DNA of 64,000 nucleotides from contig OY744609.1 of assembly GCA_963556255.1 (NCBI GenBank), positions 10,422,677 through 10,486,676 of the forward strand, written 5' to 3'. The DNA is from Allolobophora icterica. Lineage: Eukaryota > Annelida > Clitellata > Crassiclitellata > Lumbricidae. A program made the position numbers and the translations under genes. The first letter of the stretch is position 1. Each line of letters opens with the position of its first letter. The notes beneath the pieces were generated by a model. It saw nothing but the letters and a program-made list of their open reading frames with translations. It ran no database searches and was not told where the DNA came from. Shown in pieces: positions 36,062 to 47,599 of the stretch.

Positions 36062-36382
36062 TTGGGGCCCGTAGAGTATTGGATAACACACTGGCGTGAA
36101 GCGCAGAAGGTACCAAGATCGAATCCCGTAGCCCTCCATAAAGTTTACTCAGCCTTCTACCCGCTAGATGGCGGCGGTAGTTAGGCCGTGATTGGCGCCC
36201 TGCGTGGCTGCCGTTAAAAACAGTTGTATTCGACTCTTGCAAAACTGTTATGATGTGCTTCTACCCTATACTTGTATGTAAGGCGCCCTGCGTGGCTGCC
36301 GTTTCTACTATATGTATGTTCACTGTACAGCACAGTGCAGTTAGCAGGCGCTTAATTAAAGAAATATATTATTATTATTATT
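36062..36382 (+). mobile_element. tRNA-derived SINE, family 3
   Basis: A tRNA-like head (A-box-like GAGTATTGGATAA, B-box-like AAGATCGAATCCCG at about 36115) is followed by a body with two copies of GGCGCCCTGCGTGGCTGCCG and an (ATT)n tail at 36370-36382. Confidence 0.65.
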
Positions 36383-36630
36383 TCTTTGAACTGTGCTTTA
36401 TGAAAAGCATGATAGTACTTTAGTTGCAATCAAAATTGTCATTCAGCCTAATGAACTGTAGTTAATTAATTGTCTATTACCAGATATATTACCAAATGAT
36501 TTGATATTTGTAGGTTTGTTTAGTAATAATCGCCGTACATCATGTGTAAACATTATTGTTGCATATAGGAAGATACAACATGTAAACAATTTTAAAAGAG
36601 GTATAACAACTATATTGCAGCTTGTGAGAT
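36383..36630. other. Intergenic spacer before the 46-bp satellite
   Basis: No feature seen apart from GTGAGATAATTACTGCAAC at 36624, which recurs inside the array at 37326. Confidence 0.5.
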
Positions 36631-36659
36631 AATTACTGCAACATCATAAATGTGGCAAT

Positions 36660-38640
36660 AACCAATACGTAAATGTAGATGGAGGGCCATCATAAATTAA
36701 GACCTCACTATTACATAAATGTAGATGGAGGGCCATCATAAAATGTAGCCCTTACTTGTACATAAATGTAGATGGAGGGCCATCCTATATGTAGACCTCA
36801 CTAGTAAATAAATTGAGATGGAGGGCCATCAAAAATGTACACCTTACTTGTACATAAATGTAGATGAAGGGCCATAATAAATGTAGACTACACTAGTACA
36901 AAAATGTAGATGGAGGACCATCATAAATGTAGACCTTACTTGTACATAAATGTAGATGGTGGGCCATCATATTAGTAGACCTCACAAGTCAATAAATGTA
37001 GATGGAGGACCATCAAAAATGTACACCTCACTAGTACAAAAATGTAGATGGAGGACCATCATAAATGTAGACATTACTTCTACAAAAATGTTGATGGAGG
37101 ACACCATAAATATAGACCTCACTAGTACATAAATGTAAATGGAGGACCATCATAAATGTAGACCTTAATTGTACATTAATGTAGATGGAGGACCATCCTA
37201 AATGTAGACATTACTTATACAAAAATGTAGTAAAAGGGCCATCATAAATGTAGACCTTACTTGTACATAAATGTAGATGGAAAGCCATCATAATAAGTGT
37301 AGACCTCAAATGTACATAAATGTAGGTGAGATAATAACTGCAACACCATAAATGTGGCAATAACCAATACATCAATGAGGATGGAAGGCCATCATAAATG
37401 TAGACCTTACTTGTACATAAATGTAGATGGAGGACCACCATAAATATAGACTTCACAAGTACATAAATGTAAATGGAGGACCATCATAAATGTAGACCTA
37501 ATTGTACATTAATGTAAACGGAGGACCATCATAAATGTAGACATTACTTGTACAAAACTGTAGATAAAAAGCCATCATAAATGTACCTTACTTGTACATA
37601 AATGTAAATGGAGGACCATCATAAATGTAGACCTTATTTCTACATAAATGCAGATGGAGGACCATCATAAATGTAGACCTTACTTGTACATAAATGTAGA
37701 TGGAGGACCATCATAAATGGAGACCTTACTTGTACATAAATGTAAATGGAGGGCTATCATAAATGGAGACCTTACTTGTACATAATTGCAAATGAAGGGC
37801 CCTCATAAATGTAGACCTTACTTGTACATAAATGTAGGTGGAGGACCATTATAAATGTACACCTCACTTGTAAACAAATGTAGATGGAGGGCCATCATAA
37901 ATGTAGACCTTACTTGTACATAAGTGTAGGTGGAGGACCATCATAAATGTAGACCTTAATTGCACATAAATGTAGGTGGAGGACCATTATAAATGTAGAC
38001 CTTACTTCTACATAAATGTAGATAAAGAGCTATCCTAATTGGAGACCTTACTTGTACATAATGTAGATGGAGGACCATCGTAAATGCACACCTTACTTGT
38101 ACATAAATGTAGATAAAGGACCATACAAATGTAGACCCTATTTGTACACAACTGTAGATGGAGGCCATCATAAATGTAGACCTTACTAGTACATAAGTGT
38201 AGATGGAGGACCATCATAATTGTAGACCTTACTTGTACATAAATGTAGATGAAGGGTTATCATAAATGTACACCTCAGTTTTACATAAGTGAAGGTGGAG
38301 GACCATCATAAATGTACACTAACATGTACATTATTGTAGATTGAGGACCATCACAAATGTAGACCTTACTTGTGCATATATGTAGATGGAGGGCTACATA
38401 AAATTAGACCTCACTATTGCATATATGTAGATGGAGGGTCATCATAAATGTAGACCTTACTTGTATATAACTGTAAATGAAGGACTACATAAATGTAGAC
38501 CTTATTACAGTGCATAAATGTAGACCTTAGTAGTATATAAATGTAGATGGAAGACCACTGAAATGTGGCCATAACCTCTACATAGGTGTAGATGCAACAC
38601 CACATAAATGTAGACCTAGCACAACATTTATGTAGACTGT
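36660..38640. repeat. 46-bp satellite, about 43 units
   Basis: The consensus unit is 46 bases and itself looks like a dimer, because ATAAATGTAGA appears twice per unit (once before TGGAGG, once before CCTTACTTG). Units are diverged. The flanking sequence GTGAGATAAT(T/A)ACTGCAAC plus the following 40 bases recurs inside the array at 37326-37385, so a segment of about 700 bp including the array edge was duplicated as a block. Confidence 0.9.
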
Positions 38641-38644
38641 CGTG

Positions 38645-38870
38645 CTACAATAAATGCAGCCAACATGCAACATCGGTGTAGACATCTTTATCCACAGATT
38701 TGTTGTAACTTGTGACTACACTGATGTCGACGGCTTTATCGTCTAGAAAAATTGTTGCGTAGAAGTCTAGATATTGCCGATGAGCCAGACCTCAACATTT
38801 AGGTGTTGCGTCTGGCTCAACACATTTAGACCGGTTCTCTACGCTATTTTTTCACAAAGAATAGTTCGTC
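38645..38870. other. Array edge with short inverted repeat
   Basis: GAGCCAGACCTCAACA and its near reverse complement TGTTGCGTCTGGCTC (38779-38819) form an imperfect hairpin. Confidence 0.5.
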
Positions 38871-40020
38871 CTTTTGATATTTAAGTCGAAGTTAGGAGGA
38901 TTTAGGTTTGTCGGGGGGGGGGGGGGGTGGGATCGGCCAAGCTGGGTTTATGGCATCCATTTCGAAGTTAACTAATAGTTCGTTCGGTAATTCAATCGAT
39001 GTCAAGGAGATTTTAGTTATGGGCTGAATCGGCGAAATTGGGTTAATGGGATCGTTTTCGAAGTTACCTCTTAGATAATATTTCCTTTCGAAGTAGTTCG
39101 TCCTTTAGATATTTCAAAGAAATTAGGCGGATTTAGGTTAACGGATTGAATCGACTGATTTCTCGTGCTGACCCAAAGGGAGATAATCATTATTTCCACG
39201 TGGCTAGTCCAACCACAAGTTAGCTAATGGGTTTTTGTTTCGATAGTTCAGTCAGTGTTAGGGGAGTTTAATTTTATGGGTTGAATCGGCCTAACTGAGT
39301 TTATGGCATCGTTTTCCAAGTTAACTAATCAGAGGCAGCGCTACACCAGGGCGCGCCAGGACAAATGCCCTGGTAAAAAAGCCTTTGCCCTGGTCGATGC
39401 CCTGCCAGAATTGTTGCCCTGTCCAGAATTTGTTCGGGCATATTTGTTATATCCTGAGATATAAATTCACTTAATTCACTGAAATGTTAATATTTGCTTT
39501 ACAAATGTCAAAAAGCGTTCAGCTTCCGGGGAGCTTCGCCCATATGACCTCCAACCTATAGACAAATATAATGGTGCTGGGGCGATTTATGGCAAGGGCG
39601 GTAGCGCGATCATATATTATGGTCACCATTAAAGCTCGCGTTACCGCGCTCTCGAAAAATCGCCCTCTGCACTGGTTACTTTTATGACTGCCCTGGCTAT
39701 GCCCTGGTTACAAAAAACGTCTGGCGCCGCCTCTGTAACGAATAGTTCTTATTTTTGACAGTTGAGTTAATGTTGGGTTGATTTAAGTTTATGGGTTGAT
39801 TTAGGGTCAACTGAGTTTATGGGATCTTTTTCGAAGTTAACTTACAGGTCGTCCTTTCGACAGTTCAGTCTGTGTTAGAGGATTTAAGTTCATGTGGGAA
39901 ATCGGCTGAATTGCGTTTAAAAATTGTTTTTCAAAGTTAGCCAATATTATTTCCTTGCTATAGTTCAGTCGATGTTAGGCGGATTTAAGTTTTTCGGTTG
40001 AACCTGGTTTATGGTAGGCC
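38871..40020. repeat. Degenerate ~100-bp tandem repeats
   Basis: At least six diverged units share AGTTCAGTCGATGTTAGG, GGATTTAAGTTTATGGG, ATCGGC and CGAAGTTAACTAAT. A hAT MITE is inserted at 39330-39735. A single unit of the 93-96-bp satellite type occurs at 39160-39225. Confidence 0.75.
39330..39735. mobile_element. hAT-type MITE, TSD taactaat/taacgaat
   Basis: Termini CAGAGGCAGCGC and CAGAGGCGGCGC (inverted) with GCCCTGGT-rich subterminal repeats. 8-bp target duplications at 39322-39329 and 39736-39743 differ by one base. 406 bp, non-coding. Confidence 0.85.
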
Positions 40021-40640
40021 TACCTATTTGAGTAGGTCCACGATCTTTGTTGTTTTCGCTTTTTCTCTTCGGCGTAAGCCTAGATGGGGTGATTCTGGGT
40101 TTTGATTGCCTCTTTGCCGTCTTTGGGGTTAATCTATCTTCGTTAATCTATCTTCCCTTTGAGGATTTTCCTTGATATTAGCTGTCTTATTTCTTACTTA
40201 AAATCGCTTTTGGTAAAACTTTTCAGTGTGATCTAGCTTTGTTCTGCCATTTTCATTCAATCTTCCTAATCTAACTTGGGTTTTAATTTGGCTTTAACTG
40301 GTTTTTTGGAACCATTTCAACATAGATATTTTTTCGTTCAGGTCATTTCCTCCGCCGTAACCGATGTATGGTAAAATAATAAGTTCGTGGTACAGTAAAG
40401 TAGGTCTAATGAAGTTAAGGCAAAGTAAGGTATTATAAGGTAAGATAGTTAACTTGAACGGTTAAGAAAATGAGGTCGCTAACACTTCGTAGGCCCCTAA
40501 ATGGTTTCCTCTCGTGTTTTTATTCCTTTACTTCTCCGTCTCATCCTCCTCCTCCTCCTCCTCACTTTCTTGTTCCTCTTACTTTTCAGCTTCAATGTTT
40601 TCTTTTACTGACCTGCCTTAGTTTTCTACACATATAATCT
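40021..40640. other. Spacer with SINE family 1 scrap
   Basis: 40456-40500 matches the tail region of SINE family 1 (AAGAAAATGAGGTCGCTAACACTTC). Otherwise nothing is supported. Confidence 0.5.
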
Positions 40641-41340
40641 CTTATATTCAGCACGAAGTGCCTCGTTTTGATGAGAGGGCATTAGATTTCTTAGACCAGA
40701 GATATGAAGAACTAAAGCAGCCAGCAGAAAGACTATATGTACGTCAATGTCATACCACAACATTTTGTTACAGAAATTTCGTCAGGATCCAAATATACAG
40801 CCTGGAGGTATTGACCGTCCATATTGTTATACTTCAACTAGTTTTTTTACACAAATATTCTATTTAGCATGAAGTGCCTGGTTTTGACGACGCCAGTACA
40901 GTGCGTCAGCTTTCTCAGACCAGAGATAAGAACTACAGATGAGGCCAGCAGTAAAGACTAACTGCACAGCCTCGTCATACCACAAGATTTTGCTAAAAGA
41001 AATTTCGTAAGGATCCACTGATTCAGCTCGGAGATATTGACCGTTAGTGTGTCCCAAAAACACAGAAATACTTTCTACTAAAGTTTAGGCCTACGTATCT
41101 TGACAGCCAATCGCTAGAAAGTTTCTGTATGACCATTTGTTATATTGTGCGAAGTTACAGCTTCCTATATAGCCCAACATCAAGGCATACCTCAAGTTAT
41201 TCCAAGTTAGGCTTTTTACAGCTAAATCATAAACAACTAACCTACCCTCACGTCACACAATAATAATTAGGGCCTAATCTTGTTTTAATTTAAAAACTAT
41301 TATCATTTTATATGATATATTGCCTAACGGTAGCCTACTA
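40640..41340 (+). repeat. Low-copy dispersed repeat, tandem pair plus 3' segment
   Basis: Two ~210-bp related units begin at about 40650 and 40862 (both start GAAGTGCCTSGTTTTGA after a TTCAG/TTTAG acceptor-like site). The first is coding-like on + (reading ERALDFLDQRYEELKQPAE). The 300 bases at 41030-41335 recur at 51585-51865, and part of the first unit recurs at 49455-49630. No named domain; possibly remnants of one transposon gene. Confidence 0.6.
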
Positions 41341-41359
41341 CTAGTAGGCTACTAGTTTA

Positions 41360-42245
41360 GTATACTCGTAACGCGGAGAATACCGGATCGAGCCTCTTTT
41401 AGGTTATATATAATTTTAATTTTGGAGCACGCCCACATCCACTGGGGGGACACGTTTATCACTTTGTCTCTATGAATGAACAGCCCAGTGAATCAGTTAA
41501 ACACAACCCATCTGTAGATCTGAATCATGCAGAGTACAGAAAAACGCGGATTACGAATCTGTGAAATCTAATCTAGAGGTTAAACATTTCTTAATCTAAT
41601 CAAATTGTTAAACATTAACATTGTCTGTGTGAGCCTTACCTTAAGCGAATGCCGTCTGGAGACTACGGTCCAGCTCTGTGTGTTGAGATTGGAAGTCTTG
41701 GATCGTCCACATCAGTCATTCTACAAGTTCTTGTGAATTGGACGAACTATTATCTTTTGACGATGACCGGTCTAAATAAAATGACGTCCATTCTTGTCGT
41801 TTGTTTGTACAATACGGCGTAAAAGCATCGAACTTACTGATCTGTCAAAGGCCGGCTCTCACACAGACTTTTCCGCTTGAAGTAGCCTAACGCTTCATCT
41901 CCAGTAAAACTTAGTTTAAATGTCATCATAAGGTGTGCGGTTTTCGCTCTCAGTGGATAGTAGTCTAGTAGATTCAGCTTTCAGGACTAGTAGTGGTTTT
42001 GATTTTCTCAAGAGTGGGATCATCATTTTCAGGAGGAGCAGTTTCGTTCTCAGCGTCATTTATCTATTTTCATTACGTGCTCTCGGGTTTCCTTCTCTTG
42101 CGTAATAGAGTTCATTTCCAGCGTTTTCCTTTTCATCATGAGTAGGATTTTTATCTTCATGAGCAGAAGCAGTCTGGTTATCAGCATTCGTTCATTCCGT
42201 CCGTCCGTCAGTAAGTCAGTCAGTCAGTTTATATAACGCCTCTGT
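41360..42245. repeat. Segmental duplication, copy B (partner 31865-32850)
   Basis: Collinear with copy A but diverged by perhaps 15-20% by eye, with many small indels. It ends in the same GTAAGTCAGTCAGTCAG boundary and leads into the 93-96-bp satellite, as copy A does. Confidence 0.75.
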
Positions 42246-42249
42246 TAGA

Positions 42250-42845
42250 TTAAGATAACTTCTCAGAGGCTTTCCAATTCCCACAAAAACCGCATTCATA
42301 ATTCCAAGTTAATCCTTGTGCAGACCCATAGGGAGAATATTTCCAGGTGGATAGCCCACCCACATAAATGTCTACTACCCGTAAAAAAGAGCTTCCAGAC
42401 TCCAAAGTTAATCTTGGTGGAGTCCCAAACGGAGACAATTCCAGGTGAATAGCCCAACCACAAAAATATTCAGTTTCCGTAAAACTGCATCCAGAATCCC
42501 AAGTTAATCCTCGTGGAGACCCAAACGGAGAATATTTCCAGGTAGTTAGCCCAACCACAGAATGTCCATTACCGTAAAAACTGCATCCAGAATCCCAATT
42601 GGTTAATCCTTGTACAGACCCAAATGGAGAATATTTCCAGGTGGATAGCCCACCCACATAAATGTCCATTTCCCGTAAAAAAGAGCTTCCAGATTCCAAA
42701 GTTAATCTTCGTGGAGTCCCAAAGGGAGACAATTCCACGTGGATTGCCCAACCGCAAAAATGTCTATTTCCCATAAAAATCGCTTCCAGAATCCCAAGTT
42801 AATCCTTGTGCAGACCCAACGGGAGAATATTTCCAGGTGGATGAT
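42250..42845. repeat. 93-96-bp satellite array, block 3
   Basis: Five to six units at about 98-bp spacing with the same GGTGGATAGCCCA core as the 32.9-kb array. Confidence 0.85.
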
Positions 42846-43039
42846 CTCTCTTTATTCTGCGAATTTAATTCGCTATAAATAGGATTTAAGTTTTGGGTTG
42901 ATTCCGATATGTAGTAACCGTATCGTGGTAATAATTGGGAGTTTAATTTGGCTTTAATTTGGCTTTTTGGAATAGAGAAGAGGCTGCTTCCCGCTAGTGT
43001 AGAGAAGGCGCGCCATTGAAACAATTGTACCTATTTCTG

Positions 43040-43440
43040 TTAAAATGTCTGACAACGAGACAGATGTTTTAGATGACGATTCAGTATGGTGATGATCACC
43101 AGTGTTTAATCTAGTCCCCCTCTTCTGAGGGGGGAAACAAGGATCCTGGGGGATCTCTTCCAAAAAAACAGTCTATACATTATACTATTGCCGGCCTCTG
43201 GGGGGGGGGAAACATAAATCCTGGGGGGGAAATTCCCCCCCCCCCCAAATGACGTCTAGATAAAACACTGGATGATCACCTGGCAGGCAAAGTTCTTCAT
43301 GTAGCATACATCCGAAAACGTTATACACTGATGTCAAAAGAAACAAGCATGTTCGATTTTGCAAAATTACAGAGATGAATGATAGGGACATGAAAAATCG
43401 AATTGTGATGGACATGAGAACAGCCATCGAATTTCATTAT
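43040..43440 (+). pseudogene. Coding-like fragment interrupted by a MITE
   Basis: Before the MITE at 43101 the + strand reads MSDNETDVLDDDSVW from 43046; after it, beyond 43270, HLAGKVLHVAYIRKRYTLM and KETSMFDFA. The codon pattern and contiguity across the insertion suggest one decayed exon. Unrecognised; possibly a transposon-associated protein. Confidence 0.35.
43101..43270. mobile_element. Short MITE with 10-bp direct repeats gatgatcacc
   Basis: Inverted termini AGTGTTTAATCTAG and AGTGTTTTATCTAG flank a G/C-run-rich interior. Direct repeats gatgatcacc lie at 43091-43100 and 43271-43280. If the element ends are CCAGTG instead, the duplication is 8 bp and the element would be hAT-like. Confidence 0.75.
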
Positions 43441-43704
43441 ATCTGATTGACTTTTGTGAACACTACCCTGTTCTTGGTCAGAAACAGCCCAAGGAAAGAG
43501 AACCCCAAAATTCCGGAGCGAGTAATTTATGCTGGTGATCCACGCCATTAGGCTTCTATGTGGACTTGAAGCAAAACAGCGTGGAGCTATTTCTAAAACT
43601 CACAATAACGCTGCCTCCACCATCGAAAGTCAGATCTGAAGTGGTTGTACTGTCCAGTGGTGTCCACTGTCCAGGGTATGATTGACTTCCGCAATGCTAG
43701 AGCG

Positions 43705-43870
43705 CGCGAAAGATTTAAGCTAATGGAGAAATCGGCTGAATTGGGTTTATGGCATCTTTTCGAAGTTGACTAATAGTTTTCGATAGTTCAGTCGAGGTTA
43801 GCGGATCTCGGTTTATGAAGGGAATCGACTGTGTTGGGTTCATAGATGGGATTATTCTGGGGTTTTGATA
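43705..43870. repeat. Degenerate ~100-bp repeat units
   Basis: One to two units of the 38.9-40.0-kb family (GATAGTTCAGTCGAGGTTAG, GAATCGACTG), again just beyond the satellite block. Confidence 0.65.
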
Positions 43871-44199
43871 GCCTCTTTGGGGTTAATCATTATAAAATTA
43901 ATTTGGGGCTATCATTATAAATAGTTTAATTGAACCGTTGAACTCTAAAGATTATAATTCTTGGTACTGCTAAAATTGCCTGGAAACTCTACTGCCATTC
44001 AATCACATTGATGACGAAGATGCTTATATAAATTGCTTAACTGACATTATTCCACTCCCTAAGTTGATCCAAAAGGTTAAGATAGGGCCTAAATTATCTA
44101 TCTTTACTGAAGAGCAAACGACCAGGCCATTTTGGTAAACAATGCAGATTTAGACCCAGATGACAATCTATATTTATCTAGGGCCTTCTAGGCCAACAG

Positions 44200-46975
44200 A
44201 CCATGGCTATAACACTCCCCTTCAATTAGCAGCCAAGAGAGGAACTAACGCGCATATGTGTTCATACATGCATGTGAACTGTAGAAGCATAGCCCCTAAA
44301 ATTGCCGAAATACAACTATTACTTCATCAAATACCCGTCGAAGTCCTGGCTGTAACAGAAACCTGGCTCAATGATGCAGCTTCTGATACAATACAGCTCT
44401 CGGGGTACAACTTTGTACACAAATCCAGACATTCTGGTCGAGGAGGCGTTGGCTTATTTATAAAACAGGAATTGGACTTTCAAATGCTAACCCAACCCTC
44501 TGCTTGTGATTCACACGAAACCTTTGAAATCCTATTCATACGGATTCCCCAACAGAAGGGTGCACCACTGGTACTAGGTGTTAGGCCCTATATGCAGACC
44601 TCCGGGGCAATCACTACATAACTTTAGCGAGGAATTAAGCCTGCTCCCGCATGATTTAACAGCGACTAAGAGGGATATAGTCATGATGGGGGACTTCAAC
44701 ATTGACCTGCTAAAACATAATGACCACGAACCAAAGGCAGCTTTCTTGATTCCATCTCTTCCCACCAATTCTTACCAGCGAATTTACAGCCCACTAGAAT
44801 AACCAATAATACCTGCACATTAATCGATAGCGTACTAACCACTGTTTGGCCTCGTATTGTCAACTCCTCAATCATTGTTACAGATATTTCCGACCACCTA
44901 CCAATTATAGCTTGGTTCACCTCCCAACCAATAAGATCGGATAAACCTGCTTTGCATACCACTAGAATCATCAATGACCATTCGATGGAACGCTTTAGAG
45001 TTCTTCTGTGTGAAATGAACCTTACACCCATCTCATCTCTGTGTGAGGCAAAAGATCCTAATAAAGCCTACAACTCTCCTCGACATGTTTACACTGGCAT
45101 ACAATAATGCTTTCCCTCTGATCAAACTAGGCACTAAAAGGCACCAAACATTTAGCCATCCTTGGATGACTAAGGGTCTGCTAAAATCATGTAGGAAAAA
45201 ACCTCTATATCAAATTTATAAAAAATCCAAACCAGACTAACAAAAGTACATTATAATATATAGAAACAAATTTAAAGCTATCAAACTTAAAGCCATCCAG
45301 AATTACTACGCAACAGAATTTGCAAAATACAACAGGGATATAAAAAAACTTGGAGTATTATTAAATCTATAATTAACTTGAAGAAAGTGGACAGTGGAGT
45401 CGAACATTCGACCATCAATGGCCCTAAAGTCACTGATAATGGCATGATTGCAGAAAAATCCAACAACTATTTTACTGAAATGGCCCAGAATCTCGCAGCT
45501 AATATACCTATACTCCCATGGGGTCTTACACGGATTACCTCAGTCCTCCGCCTCCTAATTCTTTCGCTGTAACTCCAACGTCGCCGGAGGAACTACTTTT
45601 GCTAAATCACACTCTGAAACTCTCCCACAGCTCGGGACCTGATGATCTTGATCCGACTATAGTAAGTCCAAACCTGGTGCTCATAGCAGCTCCCCTAGCT
45701 GACATCATAAACTGCTCGCTGGAAACAGGAATAATACCTGTAAAAATGAAAATCTCTACTGTCACACCCATTCACAAGCAGGGTAATAGGGATGACGTGT
45801 CAAATTAGAGGCCAATATCTATATTACCTTATTTAACTAAAATATTGGAGAAAGTAATGTATCAACGCATTAACGACTATATCACTAAAAAAATGCTGTT
45901 CCCTGCTCAGCATGGTTTTAGATCTGGTCACTCTACTGCTCTGCCACTCATCAATATAAACTTACATGATAAAATAACCCAAGCCATTGATCAAAATGAA
46001 TATTCTATCGGCATTTTCCTGGATCTAAGTAAGGCCTTCGACACCGTAGATCATTAACATACTAATAAGGAAGCGAGAAAACTATGGAGTACGTGGTATC
46101 CCTCTCTCATGGTTCAAGGACTACCTTAGCGATCGACTTCAACAAGCCAAATGTAATGGAACACTTTCTAGCTTCAGGCCGGTGAAATTTGGAGTCCCCC
46201 AAGGTTCTATACTAGGCCCCCTGCTGTTTTTAATATTTATTAATGACCTCCCGAGGGCCGAGTGCTTCCTCTCTCCCTCACTTTGTTCTTTTCGCGGACG
46301 ACTCAAATGTCTTTCTTTCACACAGCTCCTATTCTAAATACTAAACAAACAGTGAACTTGCGTTGGTGTCAAACTGGTTTAAAGCAAATAGGCCTAGGCT
46401 ATCCCTTAATTTGAGTAAAACTAACTATATCCTATTCTCCTCTCATAGAAAACCGATTCCACAACAAATAGGGAGTGTAACAATTGACTCCATCGATATC
46501 CCGCAGGAAACCTCTGTAAAATTGTTGGGAGTATATGTAGACCAACATGTTACTTGGAATAACCACATTGAACAAATGTCACTCAAAATTGCGAAAAACG
46601 TAGGGATAATATCCAGAATATCATACCAACTACCCTCAAATATCCTCTTAACACTATATTACTCAATGATATATCCTTACCTAGCTTACTGCAATATGAT
46701 TTGGGCTTCTAACTACAATTCCCGTCTTAACAGATTACTTGTTTTACAAAAAGAATTGTTCGTATAGCCAGGTCGCCATACAATTCCCACACAGAGCAGT
46801 TATTCTTACGCCTTGGTATCTTGAAAGTGGAACAAATAAAAGTAGGCCTATTACAAACTAGCGAATTTGTACACCGATACAAGTTCAACACACTTCCCAA
46901 TGCATTTAATAACTTCTTCAATCTAGCTTCGGACTTTCACTCCCACAATACAAGAAACTTAACCTCACAGAAGTG
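44200..46975 (+). pseudogene. APE-type LINE (endonuclease plus reverse transcriptase), broken
   Basis: Endonuclease motifs in order on +: VNCRSI, VTETWL, RGGVGLF, a broken VI-RPPG site at 44582, MGDFNI (about 44685), SDHLPI (about 44895). RT motifs: [85 protein letters not shown]. This is the layout of jockey/CR1-group retrotransposons, which copy themselves by target-primed reverse transcription. Damage includes a 7-bp insertion at 44582, frameshifts near 44740, 45510, 46060 and 46280, a stop in RPIS (45807) and a 6-bp insertion at 46389. The clade is not resolved. Confidence 0.85.
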
Positions 46976-47025
46976 AATTTGCTCGCACTAATTCATCATT
47001 CTTGTCACTATTATGGTAGGGTTGG

Positions 47026-47387
47026 ATGTATCAATATCAGTCATCATTACGAAACCCTGGACACCTCACCGAGCTCGCTGGATGGCAAAAGCAATACCTT
47101 GAAGGTGGAGCCTTTATATGAAGGCAATGAAGCAGCATTTAATCTGAAAGCTTCCGCATTGCAAGGTCTTTGGCGTTTCAACGGGTTTGTGATACAAGTT
47201 TACATGCAATCTTGGTTTACCATCTATTGTGGACAATCCAAATCAATGACATTCTGTTGATTCAACGACTAGAACTTCTAGAAGAATACAATTACAAGTT
47301 GCTTATAACAGGTCTCAAGAAGGTGGAACTTTACTCCTGGTATATAGGTCAAGAACACACCTTGTAGAGCAACAATGACAGCTGAAC
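47026..47387. repeat. Dispersed ~360-bp repeat, copy 1 (partner 54100-54462)
   Basis: Nearly identical to 54100-54462 over about 360 bases (roughly 95% by eye), starting around CAGTCATCATTACGAAACCC and ending TGACAGCTGAAC. No terminal repeats or coding domain recognised. It lies just after the LINE's stop codon and could be a separate element. Confidence 0.8.
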
Positions 47388-47599
47388 GAGGATCTCATAA
47401 TTATCTGATCAAGAAGCTTCCTCAGAGTGCATCTGATTTGCATATTTCTAGAAGTTTCTTCCAGCCTACTGGCTTTCGAAGAAGGTTTTCTAGAAGCTTC
47501 ACTAGAATTATGGCTGGCCTGGAGATAATTTCTACATTTGTGCTGAACGAGGTGTTACACATATACAAGCTTTTAAGACAAAAACCAAGGATCGATGAC

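Noticed and set aside
36660..38640. CRISPR-like repeat/spacer structure
   Set aside because: The 46-bp unit is repeated throughout, with no non-repeated spacers.
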